Assembly: GCA_964019165.1 (NCBI GenBank)
Contig: OZ025281.1
Location: 13,623,544 to 13,687,543, forward strand
Source of the DNA: Mastigias papua
Taxonomy: Eukaryota; Cnidaria; Scyphozoa; Rhizostomeae; Mastigiidae
Direction of reading: 5' to 3'
DNA: 64,000 bases
The position numbers and the translations under genes are program-made. Positions 11,724 to 22,840 of this stretch are shown one piece after another (position 1 is the stretch's first letter; every line of letters starts with the position of its first letter). The notes below the pieces were generated by a model. It saw only the letters and a list, made by a program, of their open reading frames with translations. It was not told where the DNA came from and did no database searches.

Positions 11724-14700
11724 ATATACTGATACGTAGCTTTCTTGCATTATGAAGAAAAGAAGTTTGGAAATGAGTATATTACATGCCATCCTAGAAA
11801 TGATTAGTGGCGTCTGGTGCAACTATAATACGTGTATTGGAGATATTGTCTTGGTCCGGTGCTTTCACAATTCATATAGCCGCTTTATAGAATGTACGAC
11901 ATACTCGATCAATCAATGCAATTTGACCTTGTTCTATTGAATTTTGATATGCTTGAAGGAATCACTATAAGGCTTTGACTCTAACTTGCCAGCAAGTCTC
12001 CGTTATATACTAGTCAACTTATTATAAAGTATTTACCAGTATTTATCATATTTGGTATTTTTCCGCTCCTTCCCACCATTCCCCCCCCAAACCTAGCCTC
12101 AAATAGTCTCTGTAAGAATACTTCTTTGGATAGTACCCATAATTAACCTTCCCCATTCTTTTAGGATTTCCTTCAAATTCAACAAGTAGCCCATGAAAGC
12201 GTGTTTGCATTCTTCCTCGATTGTTGTGTCTTAATTATACCTCTTCACTTTTCAAGAGATGCTTATGTTACCTTCTTACGTCCACTCCTCTATTTCATTA
12301 GCTTGCTCACGTCTGGCGTTACTCAGCTGCAACGAGCCTTGTCTACATGACTTTTTCTCAGGGGTACATAGACACCTAAAACTGACTCAAAGATCTCACG
12401 AAAAGTGGTAACCATCTTATCAGGATTGTTTGTATAACAGCATGGGGTTGACTCCTAGTGAATCTTTTGAAGATCCGTTTCACGGTTCATATTTTAAAAG
12501 TCATTACGAAACAATACGCTGCAGTAGTTCCAAAGATTCTTTGTTTAAAAACTTTAGCGGCCCTTAATATAATTACCTACGAGACCAGCAGGAATGAAGT
12601 TAAGCAGCAAGGGGGCATTATCCACCAAAATAAAAGATGTCAGACCATGTTGAATGTCCTAAACTATTAAGGTACAAGCTTCTAATTTAAAAAGCTAACA
12701 TACGCAAGCATTTGTCGCTTTATATTTTGGCATTTGAGGTAAAGTACCTCTGTCGGCTTTGATCGCTACAAAATCAGCTTCGGCTTTGCGTATGACGATT
12801 ACAAATGGTTTATTTTCATTTCAAAAAGTGTATCATCAATTTTCAACATATACGACTCACCCGCACAGCCTCTCTAAAACACCAAGCTGCACCTTTACTC
12901 AAATGGATACCAAAGCGTCCTTACGGGTAATGAAGCTTACGCTATCTCTGAACTTTCAAGCGGATCTCATAGCAAGTCATTTGATATATTTGGCTTTCTC
13001 TCACTTCACTTCACAACTGTCTCTGCTTCTCTCTGGCTGAGAAGACCTTGTCTGCATACAGGAAGAAGTCTTATCCGAACTGTTATTATGAAAAATGCGA
13101 GATGGCAAACAAAGCCCTGCCATATTCATTGTGTGTCGTTGGCATTCATCTTTTGCTTTCTTTGCCTGTTAATTCTCCTTTTGTATTCAATCTACAATTC
13201 GTCTCCCTGAAGTTGTACAGGCATTTACCAAGAGCCTGAAAAAGAAATCAGTTAAAAACACATAGGTTGATATAAACATACGTGAGAGAGATTCACAAGA
13301 CGCCACAAACTAGGTTATCTAGAAGCTAAGGTATTTTAGAGTAAGTTGCAGCAACAGTAAGAGAAATAGCAATAGCGTTATATTCAACAATACCGTAGTA
13401 CTGTGCATGTTGCAAATAAATGCTCGTTAATGGATTGTCATTCCAGCAGAGTGATTCTATAGAGTAAAGTACAACATTCAAAGCTTATTGGTAAGAAATC
13501 TTTTAAGATATAGAAATTTACTGTGCATTTCTTACACGTAACTCCAAATGATATGCAGCTACAGACGGATTATTTATTACAAGACGTGGTGACCAGAGAG
13601 GGGCACACCAATTAATGAAAAATGGGTTAAAGTTTATACGAAGCAAAGAAAATGAATCATTAAAATTCAAATCTTTACATACTAAGGAAATTCATGAAGG
13701 ATTAAATATCCTAGAGGCATTTTGCACTTCAACACATCTAGACTCAGGAATTGAATGAGTCAATAACCTACTAGAGACAAATATTGAATTGATAAATGAA
13801 AAACTATAAATGTTGCACATTATGTGTATCCTTTGGAAAATATAAGTGATCAACAAAAAGCTCCTCCATGTGTCATTGTCAGATATCTTAGACGATGGGC
13901 ACTAGAATATTACAGATAAACGCCCTGGTGCTGTGCACTATCTGCATACAGACGGCGGTCTTTGCTTCGTTCTCCAAACGGCATATTATTGTTTTGAATG
14001 TAGTCACTTTCCTGTGCAGCATTTTGAATTTCAATGATTGGTCGATATATCTGATGGAGGGTAGGAGCATGGAATTCCGCAGATACATAATGGATACGAG
14101 GTTTCTTGAACCCATTGAAGTCTGATGCAGCTGCCAATGTATACGCACCCATGTTTTCAAAATAGACCCAGTCTCCCGCCTCCATCTGAGATGAAAAGGA
14201 AGAGGTAGAGCAAGAAAAGCTTATTTTTAGGCATAAAAATCCATGAAACACCATTAAGATGAGTGAAGATAAGAGAGGGACTTGGATTGATTTCACCAAC
14301 AATACCAACGAGGTAAAGAAATTTGTTGCCTACGATCTCATGAAAGGCAAACCAAAAGTGACCTTACCTCAGTTGCAGTCTAAAACTGCGATAGGGTAGT
14401 ATATATGAGTAACGACCATAGTAAAAAGGCATATAAACCAAGGCCATACCTCTGGTAGCATTAATTGCTTAGAAAGGCAATCATATGAGTCGCAAGTTGG
14501 GCCCCATACACCTGATGGATAGAGTTTGCTACTCGTAGATGGCTGAAATGTAAGTGATAGCTGAGTGATAGTTCAAAAAAATTGGAAAGGGGTGGCGAAA
14601 GAACGCTTTCGACGATGGAGCTGACTCTTCTGAGGGGGGGGACTAACATACAGTTAGCAGGGTACTAGAGCTGATAAATTAGCTCCCAGAAAAGGGCTCT

Positions 14701-15862
14701 TCACGGTCCTATAGGGGGCTAGCATGCTCCGACGGGAGACAATTGTTTGTTAGCCATTGTCACACATTTATGTTCGGCCTTGTATCGTCGTTGTCCTCGT
14801 TATTTGCTTGCTGCTTCGTTTTGTATTGTATTAATTTACATAGTTTATTATACTTAGATGTTATGACCGCTATTAACGAACGCTATTGTTTAAAGTTGAG
14901 TAGAGGCCCAAGAGGACCAGAAAAATTGTTGGTATTTACGCTCCATTGAACTAATTAATCGTGAATTATTTTTCTCTTGGAAGAAGTAGCGATTGTTTTG
15001 CGGTTAGAGACTATGTTGTTTTGTGGAATTTAGTGGTGTTGGTTGGTTACTTCATAGTTAGTCGTTTTAAGCCATTAATCTTACTCGTGACAGCCTACCC
15101 CTGGTACCACCTCTGAAGCACGTAGAATACTGAGGGGCTCAAGAATTCAAGGGTTCTTCTGTCACACCCTTTAGTTTTGCAGCCACACCCAATCACTACA
15201 CACCCAATCGCAACGATATTGCGGGCTTTACTAATATGCTTATAGAAAATAGCGAAGAGTAGGAAAGGCTCGGGAAAGATAATATGAAACTTAAGAAAAC
15301 TTCACTAGCGTTGTAATAAATGAACGAGAGCATTCCTTGAAATTGCAAGGGCCTTGCCCATCCACATTTCTCCACATAAATAGCAGATTCTCACATTCTG
15401 AAGGCGCCTTTTCAACATTTTTAAAATTTAGAAAAACTTGCCTCCCCCGCAGTGTCTACAGTATCTACGTCCCTGTGATGGTTGCAATAAAACCGCTTCA
15501 AAGAAAGGAGATCAGAAGTGACCTTATAACCTTCGATTTAGAGTGTTCAGTCAGCAACAGCGGACACCTAGTTTTCACTGGACTTTCATGTAAGTTGTTC
15601 ACCAAAACAGGAGTGGGTTTTTATGACAGTACAATTGCTAGTTCAACTCTTATTCATCGATCTTACTTCAGCTCAAAACGACATTCCTCAAGATAAAGAC
15701 CTTTGTCTTGAAATCTCCTTCAAACTTTACAAATGACTATGCATTATTTATGGAAATTTAAAAATATCATGAAGTTCCCTACTAATAATGGTTGTTGAAC
15801 TCCATCTGCTTTGGTTATTTTAAAACTGCAATGTGCAAAAGCAAAGTAGAATAGCTTACAAT

Positions 15863-16046
15863 CAGCATAGCCGCCAAATGTTTGCGAACACCGATAAAGT
15901 CTATTTTCTCCCAACCTAATTCACCAATCATCATATAAGATGGGTCTAGTCTTAGCATGTGTGGTCAGACTCATGCATGATGATTGGTCAATTAGGTTGG
16001 GAGAAAATAGACCTGACAGAGCTATCAAACATTTGGTGGCCATGCT
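15863..16046. mobile_element. MITE family X, copy 2 (intron 8 of copy B)
   Basis: Arms CAGCATAGCCGCCAAATG and CATTTGGTGGCCATGCT, plus the inner pair TTTTCTCCCAACCTAATT and AATTAGGTTGGGAGAAAA. Shared with the duplicate at 46379-46562, so it is older than the duplication of this part. Confidence 0.7.
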
Positions 16047-16140
16047 CTTCCAATCTTGTTTATCTTACTGTCTTCCACAATTAGTTGCAGAACGCCTGCA
16101 GTTTGTTTCATCTTCTTTTTCATAAAATTGCTCACAATAA

Positions 16141-16844
16141 AGCCTAGCACACAGAGCAGATTTTTGTCGCCATCGACGAAGATTTTTGTCGCCAACGACG
16201 ATCTTTGATATCAAACTTGTTTGTTATTTGTCTTTGTCGCTGACGATAAAAGACAAAAATCTTGCAGCGTGCGGGGGAATAAAGGCCAGACTAGAATGCT
16301 TCCACCAATCAGAATCATTTCACAGAGCACGTGCTTCAGCCAAGTATCTGAAAGAGAGAAAATGGAGGACGAAGCTGTAGAAGTTTAGACTGGTGAAAAA
16401 GAGGGCCGGCTGGTGGAAATGTAACAGCGAGTCTTTCATCTGCACTTATTGTTTTACGCATGTAGGTATCTTGCTTCCTTATGGCACTGCCTACATTTTC
16501 CAGAAGACATTTGAATATACGCTTGTCTAAACGATAGTAGCGGTGATACATTGGTTTATCCTCGGCAATCAATTCCTCTACTAGATCTGGCTTGCTGCTT
16601 CCTTCACTCATTCCACGACCTTTGTCAAACTACCCTATTGATTGATCTTTTTCTTCTTCTTTCTAAGAGTAGATAATAGCCATCAATATGCTCTTTCTCC
16701 GTGGCGGGCCCATCTCCAATATAGAAGATAACGTGGTCTAGATCTTAGACGCGAAATAAAAGCTTGGCGGCTAATTCTGGAACGATTCTCAGAAACCAAA
16801 CAAAGGCATACTCGCGATAAAAATCTTGCTGTGTGCGCTGGGCC
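16141..16844. mobile_element. PIF/Harbinger element remnant with TAA target duplication
   Basis: Termini AGCCTAGCACACAGAGCAG (left) and the complement of GGCCCAGCGCACACAGCAAG (right) are imperfect inverted repeats. TAA flanks both sides (16138-16140 and 16845-16847), the usual 3-bp Harbinger duplication. On the minus strand 16430-16611 encodes a piece like the N-terminus of a HARBI1-type transposase: YHRYYRLDKRIFKCLL, then RKQDTYMRKTISADERLAVT. The DDE core is missing. It lies in intron 8 of copy B. The right block keeps only the left half (46657-47003), so the duplication boundary or a deletion falls inside this element. Confidence 0.75.
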
Positions 16845-17974
16845 TAACTGAAACATATTAGCTGTGTAGGATAACTCTGACTTATCTAGCACTCATCAAG
16901 TAAATTCAAAACCTGCTCCCTCCATAATTCATATATTTGTCTTGTAAATTAGCTATTTGTTTTGCTAGTAATTTAGTTAAAAAGATACAGTCAATTATCC
17001 ACTTCAAAATAACATTTTTGCTTTTAAATACCATCAAGCTGGTGTCATGAGGATTAAACAAAATATACTAACTTCAAGACGTTTAGGAAGCAGCACAGTT
17101 CCCGCAATATAAGCACCAAGGAAAGATCCATACACACCATCGTTTATATAATACATGAAACCCTGAAATAAAAGACAACTGCTTTAATATTGCCAGTATT
17201 AGCACTTAAAAGATCAATTGAGAGTTGTATACTTATAAATTTCAAAATAATCAACTTCTGCAGCGCACGGATGAGCCTTGACAATGCCAGAATCAGAGTT
17301 TGAATAAACGTGTGCTTATTCTTGTGTGATCGTTTGTAAAACTGGTAGCTAGGGGAGCTCTTTTCGTACGAATATTATGATAGGAAATTAAGAATCGAGT
17401 CTTCACTCTAGAAAATGGGAATACAGTCCAGTTAATAATGGAAGCTAATTCTTAAAAATTTCATAAAAGTTATTGCTAAACGAGAGATATTCAATAAATG
17501 AATGTCAGTAAAATGGAATACCATAAACTATCTCGTCAGCGTATGACAAAGCTCTATTTGACACGAACAAACCTCAGTTTGGCTATCCTTATCTGTGCTG
17601 CTATCAGTGGGGATACATCTAACCGAGCTTATGTTACAAACAAGGGTAAATGCTGATGACACATAAAACCGTCCTGGTTCGGCAATGATCCGCACTCCAC
17701 AAGTGGCCGGAGAATACTTTGGAAATGCTCTGTTCAGCTGATCAGCCGTCTGAAACAAACAAAGTACATATAATAGATGCTAGTAAAAATTTACGACTTT
17801 ATTCGAACGATACAGAGTTTCATGATACGCAGTTGTTGGCAACTTCTAATCGTTAATCAGAAATCACAAAAAATGATACAATCACTTGGCAAATCACTTA
17901 ATCGAGCTGAACGTTTTCTGAAAGGATTAAAGCATGTTACTCGTAGTATCTTCATCTGATTGATCAACCAATCT

Positions 17975-18031
<57 letters not shown>
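17975..18031. repeat. (CAAT)n microsatellite, intron 6 of copy B
   Basis: About 14 CAAT/TCAA units. Related tetranucleotide tracts sit in intron 6 of gene C (30131-30190) and gene E (58395-58470). Confidence 0.9.
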
Positions 18032-18032
<1 letters not shown>

Positions 18033-18918
18033 CAGTTAGTAAAGCAATCAATTAATCAATTCATCGACAAATCAATAGGGAAAGGAAATTATGTGCAGTT
18101 GTATCAATCAAACGCATATGCAACAATATAATCGACTACTATAATCATTCAATCAGCGACCCAATAAAATCGATCAAAAATCAAGATCACATAATCAATT
18201 TCTTACTTCCTCGAATGAAATAGGATCCGTATTATCACCAGGGAATCCCCTCCAACGTCAAGCAATGTCATATTGAAGCCAAGTGATTCCTAGGAGGAAT
18301 TAAAATCAGCACTTCAAATCTTCCAGATAGACCAGAAGCTCTCATGGTAAAACTCTCACAGTTGACCTTAGGTTAAAAATGGCGCAAACTTACTACTTAC
18401 TCAACCCACGTGGTTAGAGTCAATATCACAAAGTGACATCAACTTCAATAAACAACAAACTTTATTAAAACAAAAGCCATTAATTCTACTGGCTTTACAG
18501 ACTTTCAAAATCTTCCCTGTTAGAGTGGTATTGAAACTGTTTATTGTTGAAATGCACAAAGTGCTCAATTTACGATACTGAAGCATCTTATAATGACTTC
18601 ACTTGTCATTGAAAATCTATAGGTACTTTGCATCTAAAGTCAACTTTAGTACCTTGCAATAAGAACCTGGCTTCTTTATCAAATTAATAATAATAATAAT
18701 AATAATGGAAACTTTTCATGATAATATCAATCTAAGATTATATACTACTTGAAAGCAAAAATTTGAGATAAAAGATATTCCTACTTAAGTTACAAAGCTA
18801 TTACCAGAATCAGACTACTCTCTACTGTGTAGGCATAGTCTGCCTGCATTCGCCTAGGTGCTTCAAAATAATTAACTAAGAGAAATGTAATGTTCAACTT
18901 AGAAGTTCATTAGATTCA

Positions 18919-18969
<51 letters not shown>

Positions 18970-19100
18970 GTCCTGGGTATGACATTAAACTGCATCCGGT
19001 TGTGGAGTTTCGACGTGGGATAATGAGGTTACCCTTTGCTACAACTACCTCCAGGTCACCCTTGAGCAAGGTGTAGCACCTGTAAGCTCCCCCCGAGACC

Positions 19101-20396
19101 TTGAAGTTCCGGGTTGGCGTCCGGCGGGGGTTAGTCTGTCTCATGGGCGGGGTGGGCTCGTTAGCCTTGGTTGGCGGCTACCCTAGTGATGGTGTCACGA
19201 AAAAACTACTGGTGGTTGTGTCACCTAAAACACTATCCTCGCAAGAGAGTAATATGGATTATCAGAACATTGTAAATAACGGCGTGAATGAGACTGGAAC
19301 CGAAGGGGAAGGTCTCTCGCCCGGCAGGTGTCTCATGGCCCAGCAGCATGAGCCCGGTCGTCATCAAGCTACTGCTAGGAGGATTAGGCGAAAGTGGTCA
19401 CAGGATGATAACCGGATTGTTATGGAATGTTATTATCGCAGCGAGCCAGGTCGTATTGGTTACAGGAAAAGAATGCACAGTATATGGACCAGTAAAGCTA
19501 TGTTCCCAGTTACTGAACAAAGGTTACTAGACCAGAAGAATCAAATGATAAAAAAGCAATGGCTTTCCAGTTTGGAACTTGAAGAGATTAAGCAATCAAT
19601 TGAAGATGCGGTGTATGGGCAGGTAGAACAGGAGATTGAGTACGAAAATATAAGCGAAGAACTTAGTGATTATGTGACTGGTTGTGATCATGAGGTGTCT
19701 GATGGGAGTGATTATTTCTTTGCTTTTGAGGAAGCAAATGCCGAAGAGAGGGATTTAATTAAACGCTTAAATGAGATAAATAACAGGGAACGAACTAGAC
19801 TGCCATCACTGAGAAGTGTTGAGAAAGGAAAATTATATGCAGCTGTAAAAAAGGTTGATACTGTAATGGGCAAGGTCAACCTGAGCAACATTACTGAAAC
19901 CAATAATTTGATTTATTGTGGAGCAGCATTGGTTACAGAAGTGCTTGGAATTAATAGAAATGGCAAAAAGAATAGACAGGAACCATGGTGGAAACGTAGA
20001 TTGGAAGGTCAAGTTAGAGATCTGAATAGAGATTTAGGTAGGGTAAATGCGTTAATTGAAAAAAAGGCAGTAAAGAAGAAAGAGTCAGATGAATTGCAAA
20101 GAAAGTATAGGTTGAAACAGAAAGGATTGCAAATTGTGAAGGAGGAACTGAAACAGAGAATTAAAGCCAAAAGTGGAAAGATTACTAGATATAACCAACG
20201 AATAAAGCAATACCAACAGAACAGACAGTTTAAAAACAATGAAGCCGGATTCTATAAACGATTGAACAATGAAGGAATACAAGCTGAAAGTGAGGCGCCA
20301 GAAAGAAACCAAGCAAAGCAGTACTGGACTCGACTTGTGGAGTACAGATGTCATACACAACAGAAAGGCCAAAATGGCTGGAGGATTTTAAAATGA
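19101..20396 (+). CDS. Dong/R4-like LINE, N-terminal part of the polyprotein
   Basis: 431 codons from the first ATG; the functional start may be a later ATG such as 19251 or 19335. A basic Myb-like segment begins RRIRRKWSQDDN at about residue 93 and probably binds target DNA. An acidic stretch (about 165-215) and a long charged, coiled-coil-like region (about 290-390) follow. The frame ends at 20396, 49 bp after the ATG of the next frame, which is shifted. R4 elements normally have one continuous ORF, so this copy seems to carry one or two small indels near 20330-20370. Confidence 0.7.
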   Translation: MKFRVGVRRGLVCLMGGVGSLALVGGYPSDGVTKKLLVVVSPKTLSSQESNMDYQNIVNNGVNETGTEGEGLSPGRCLMAQQHEPGRHQATARRIRRKWSQDDNRIVMECYYRSEPGRIGYRKRMHSIWTSKAMFPVTEQRLLDQKNQMIKKQWLSSLELEEIKQSIEDAVYGQVEQEIEYENISEELSDYVTGCDHEVSDGSDYFFAFEEANAEERDLIKRLNEINNRERTRLPSLRSVEKGKLYAAVKKVDTVMGKVNLSNITETNNLIYCGAALVTEVLGINRNGKKNRQEPWWKRRLEGQVRDLNRDLGRVNALIEKKAVKKKESDELQRKYRLKQKGLQIVKEELKQRIKAKSGKITRYNQRIKQYQQNRQFKNNEAGFYKRLNNEGIQAESEAPERNQAKQYWTRLVEYRCHTQQKGQNGWRILK

Positions 20397-22621
20397 AAAT
20401 GAATGGTGGATGTGGACAAGGAGAAGTGAATGTTACGAGAGAGAAAATACTGAAGATACTTGAAAGAGTGCCAAACTGGAAAGCACCTGGACCAGATGGT
20501 GTACAGGGGTTTTGGCTAAAAAACTTTAAATCAATGCACCAATACCTGGAGAAATATTTTGCTGAATGCTTAGAAGGACAAACGCCAATGTGGATGACAA
20601 AAGGCCGAACTGTGCTGATACAAAAGGATAAGTCAAAGGGAAGAGATGCAAGTAACTATCGGCCCATCACATGTTTACCATTGTGTTGGAAGTTATTGAC
20701 AGCGTTATTATCTGATGAAATTTACTCGTTTTTGGAAGAGAACCAAATTCTGCCAGAGGAACAAAAAGGGTGTAGAAGAAAGAGCAGAGGGACAGGAGAC
20801 CAGTTGTACATAGATAAGATGATACTGAGAGAAGTTAAAGTGAGGAAGAAGAACATAGCAATGGGTTGGATTGATTATAGAAAAGCTTTTGACATGGTGC
20901 CTCATTCGTGGATTCTAGAGTGTCTTAGTATATTAGGAGTAAACCACACTGTAGTGGCTTTCTTGGAAAAGACAATGAAAGATTGGCGGGTGGACTTGAC
21001 ATGTGCTAATGTGCATCTAGGAGAGGTCAATATTAAAAGGGGTATATTTCAGGGAGATGCATTGTCGCCGCTTCTGTTTGTTATAACACTCATTCCCTTA
21101 ACTAGTGTATTAAAAGCCACAAAGCATGGTTACGAATTTGCAAAGAATGGAGAAAAGATTAACCACCTGCTTTACATGGATGATCTCAAACTGTATGCAA
21201 AGAACGAGAAAGAACTTGATTCACTAGTACAGACAGTTAAAGTGTTTAGCAAAGACATCGGCATGGATTTTGGGGTTGAAAAATGTGCAATGTTAGTAAT
21301 GAAAAGAGGGAAAAAGACCACATCAGATGGAATCAAGTTACCAGATAATATAGTGATTAAATCATTGAAGGAAGGAGAAGGGTACAAGTATTTGGGTATA
21401 TTGCAAATAGATGAAGTGCAAGAAAAGGAAATGAAAAGAAACGTAAGCAGTGAATATAAGAGAAGAGTAAGAAAGATTCTAGAGACAAAGTTGAATGGAG
21501 GTAATATCATTAAGGGTATAAATTCATGGGCCATTCCTGTATTGAGATATTCAGCTGCTTTCATCAACTGGACAAAAACCGAGCTTCAATGGATGGATCA
21601 AAGAACTAGGAAACTCTTAACTATGCACAATGGACTACACCCACGAAGTAATGTAGATAGGGCGTATATACCCAGAAAGGAAGGTGGAAGAGGACTTTTG
21701 TGTGTTGAAGATACTGTTAATTTAGCTAAAATTGGTCTAGAAAGATACGTTAAAGAAAGCAAAGAGCGATTGATAATCGCAGCCAGAGGGGATAATGAGA
21801 ATACGGAAATTGACACAGGAAAGGAATTTAAAAAAAGGACCCGACTGGAACGGAAAACCAAATGGAAAGAAAAAACATTGCATGGACAGTTCCTCAGACA
21901 AACAGAGGAGTTAGCAGATAAAGACCAATGGTCATGGCTAACAGATGGAACCCTCAAGAGAGAAACCGAATCCCTTATAATGGCAGCACAAGAACAGGCA
22001 CTGAGAACAAATCTAGTGAAAGCAAAAATAGATAAGTCACAAGAAGATAGCAAGTGTAGAATGTGCGGGAAAGCAGATGAGAGCATCAGTCACCTTCTAA
22101 GTGAATGTAGTAAACTGTCACAAAAAGAATATAAACGCAGGCACGACTGGATGGGAAAGAAAATACATTGGGAGGTTTGTAGGAAGTATGGTCTCGAAGC
22201 GAAAGCGAAATGGTATGAGCATGAGCCACAAGCAGTATGTGAAAATGAAGAGTACAAAATCCTGTGGGACTTTTCAATACAGACAGACCATGTAATCGAA
22301 GCAAGACGACCTGATATGATCATAGTTGAGAAGAAAAGCAACAAGTGCCAAATTATTGACTTCGCTGTTCCATATGATACCAGGATTGATGAAAAAGAAA
22401 AGGAAAAGATACAGAAGTACCAAGATTTGGCAAGGGAATTGAAGAAGCTGTGGAATAAAAATGTGAAAGTAATTCCAGTTATAGTTGGAGCACTCGGAAC
22501 ATCACCATCAAGATTGCCAAAAAGACTGAAAGAGATTGGAATAAATACCAAGATAGTAGAGTTGCAAAAGACTGTGTTACTGCACTCAGCAAGAATCCTC
22601 AGGAAAGTGCTTGAGATTTGA
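20348..22621 (+). CDS. Dong/R4-like LINE, reverse transcriptase and restriction-like endonuclease
   Basis: 757 codons without a stop. In order: a linker with NWKAPGPDGV (about 43-52), reverse transcriptase fingers and palm with NYRPITCLPL (about 104), motif A around DYRKAFDMVPHSW (about 180), motif B IFQGDALSPLLF (about 236), the active site YMDD (276-279), and thumb. A CCHC finger (CRMCG...HLLSEC, from about 569) precedes a restriction-like endonuclease with RRPDMII (about 653) and IIDFAVPYD (about 669). The enzyme would nick a TAA tract and prime reverse transcription there. The intact frame suggests a fairly young insertion, although the upstream frameshift probably makes it inactive in cis. 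Confidence 0.9.
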   Translation: MSYTTERPKWLEDFKMKMNGGCGQGEVNVTREKILKILERVPNWKAPGPDGVQGFWLKNFKSMHQYLEKYFAECLEGQTPMWMTKGRTVLIQKDKSKGRDASNYRPITCLPLCWKLLTALLSDEIYSFLEENQILPEEQKGCRRKSRGTGDQLYIDKMILREVKVRKKNIAMGWIDYRKAFDMVPHSWILECLSILGVNHTVVAFLEKTMKDWRVDLTCANVHLGEVNIKRGIFQGDALSPLLFVITLIPLTSVLKATKHGYEFAKNGEKINHLLYMDDLKLYAKNEKELDSLVQTVKVFSKDIGMDFGVEKCAMLVMKRGKKTTSDGIKLPDNIVIKSLKEGEGYKYLGILQIDEVQEKEMKRNVSSEYKRRVRKILETKLNGGNIIKGINSWAIPVLRYSAAFINWTKTELQWMDQRTRKLLTMHNGLHPRSNVDRAYIPRKEGGRGLLCVEDTVNLAKIGLERYVKESKERLIIAARGDNENTEIDTGKEFKKRTRLERKTKWKEKTLHGQFLRQTEELADKDQWSWLTDGTLKRETESLIMAAQEQALRTNLVKAKIDKSQEDSKCRMCGKADESISHLLSECSKLSQKEYKRRHDWMGKKIHWEVCRKYGLEAKAKWYEHEPQAVCENEEYKILWDFSIQTDHVIEARRPDMIIVEKKSNKCQIIDFAVPYDTRIDEKEKEKIQKYQDLARELKKLWNKNVKVIPVIVGALGTSPSRLPKRLKEIGINTKIVELQKTVLLHSARILRKVLEI

Positions 22622-22702
22622 AGAAACTTGTTGCTGTCAAAGCTCAAGAAGATAACTCCACTAATAGAAAGGCAAATAGTATATGACATTAGTGTGTACC
22701 AG

Positions 22703-22755
<53 letters not shown>

Positions 22756-22756
<1 letters not shown>

Positions 22757-22840
22757 CGTAGGTCACTGGGGTGATCCGGTCAGCAATTGTACTAGATAGC
22801 AAATGGGAAGAAATAGTAAATAATAATAATAATAATTGAA
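22756..22840 (+). mobile_element. probable short Dong-like 3' end with its own TAA tail
   Basis: A unique stretch of about 65 bp (CCGTAGGTCACTGGGGTGAT onwards) is followed by a second TAA run (22821-22838). This is the form expected of a 5'-truncated Dong-type copy landing in the same microsatellite. Further impure TAA repeats run to about 22868. From there to 24245 I see a small ATC/GTC repeat (23215-23270) but no gene. Confidence 0.4.

Larger units (their letters stand above)
6720..16484. repeat. segmental duplication, left block (well-aligned part)
   Basis: Aligns in order with 34468-47003. It contains exon 1 of gene A, the intergenic DNA, and exons 10 and 9 of copy B. Together with 1-2640 (matching about 31900-34215) the duplicated unit is roughly 16 kb. 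Alignment breaks at 16484, inside a Harbinger element. Identity by eye is about 85-90% over 11.7-14.4 kb but above 95% over 14.6-16.48 kb. Stretches without listed features here (7812-8369, 9202-10385, 11724-13900) hold duplicated intergenic DNA in which I see no gene. Confidence 0.85.
13910..18289 (-). pseudogene. ornithine decarboxylase copy B, exons 6-10, frameshifted
   Basis: Minus strand: exon 10 is 13910-14185, exon 9 is 14450-14542, exon 8 is 17073-17162, exon 7 is 17573-17749 and exon 6 is 18207-18289. Splice sites are present. Exon 6 is 83 bp against 84 in genes C and E: a 1-bp deletion sits inside the run of codons for the PLP-phosphate-binding glycine loop (LDVGGGFPG), destroying it. 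Exons 1-5 are missing. Intron 5 homology to gene E runs only to about 18,660, after which come TAA repeats and a Dong-type LINE. Exons 7-10 remain open and keep AEPGR, the NDG motif, WGPTCD and NMGAYT. The exon sequences resemble gene E more than C. Most likely a pseudogene; a chimaeric transcript cannot be excluded. Confidence 0.85.
18920..22755 (+). mobile_element. Dong/R4-like non-LTR retrotransposon inserted in a TAA repeat
   Basis: An element of about 3.75 kb lies between two (TAA)n tracts, 18920-18968 and 22707-22755. It has a short 5' leader, an N-terminal reading frame (19101-20396), a reverse transcriptase to endonuclease frame (20348-22621) and a short 3' UTR. A C-terminal CCHC finger plus restriction-like endonuclease, with no N-terminal APE domain, is the layout of R4-clade LINEs. 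Dong-type members of that clade are known to insert into TAA microsatellites, which fits the flanks. It sits where the 5' half of ODC copy B should be. Confidence 0.85.

Noticed and set aside
15337..15696. 119-codon frame, also open at 45853-46212 with few differences
   Set aside because: It lies in intron 8 of ODC copies B and D, within the highest-identity duplicated segment, so shared openness is expected. The matching part of gene E (about 55930-56340) is not open, and no domain is visible.
20009..22689. Long minus-strand frames opposite the Dong-like ORFs
   Set aside because: Antisense shadows of a strong coding frame with reverse transcriptase and endonuclease motifs on the plus strand.
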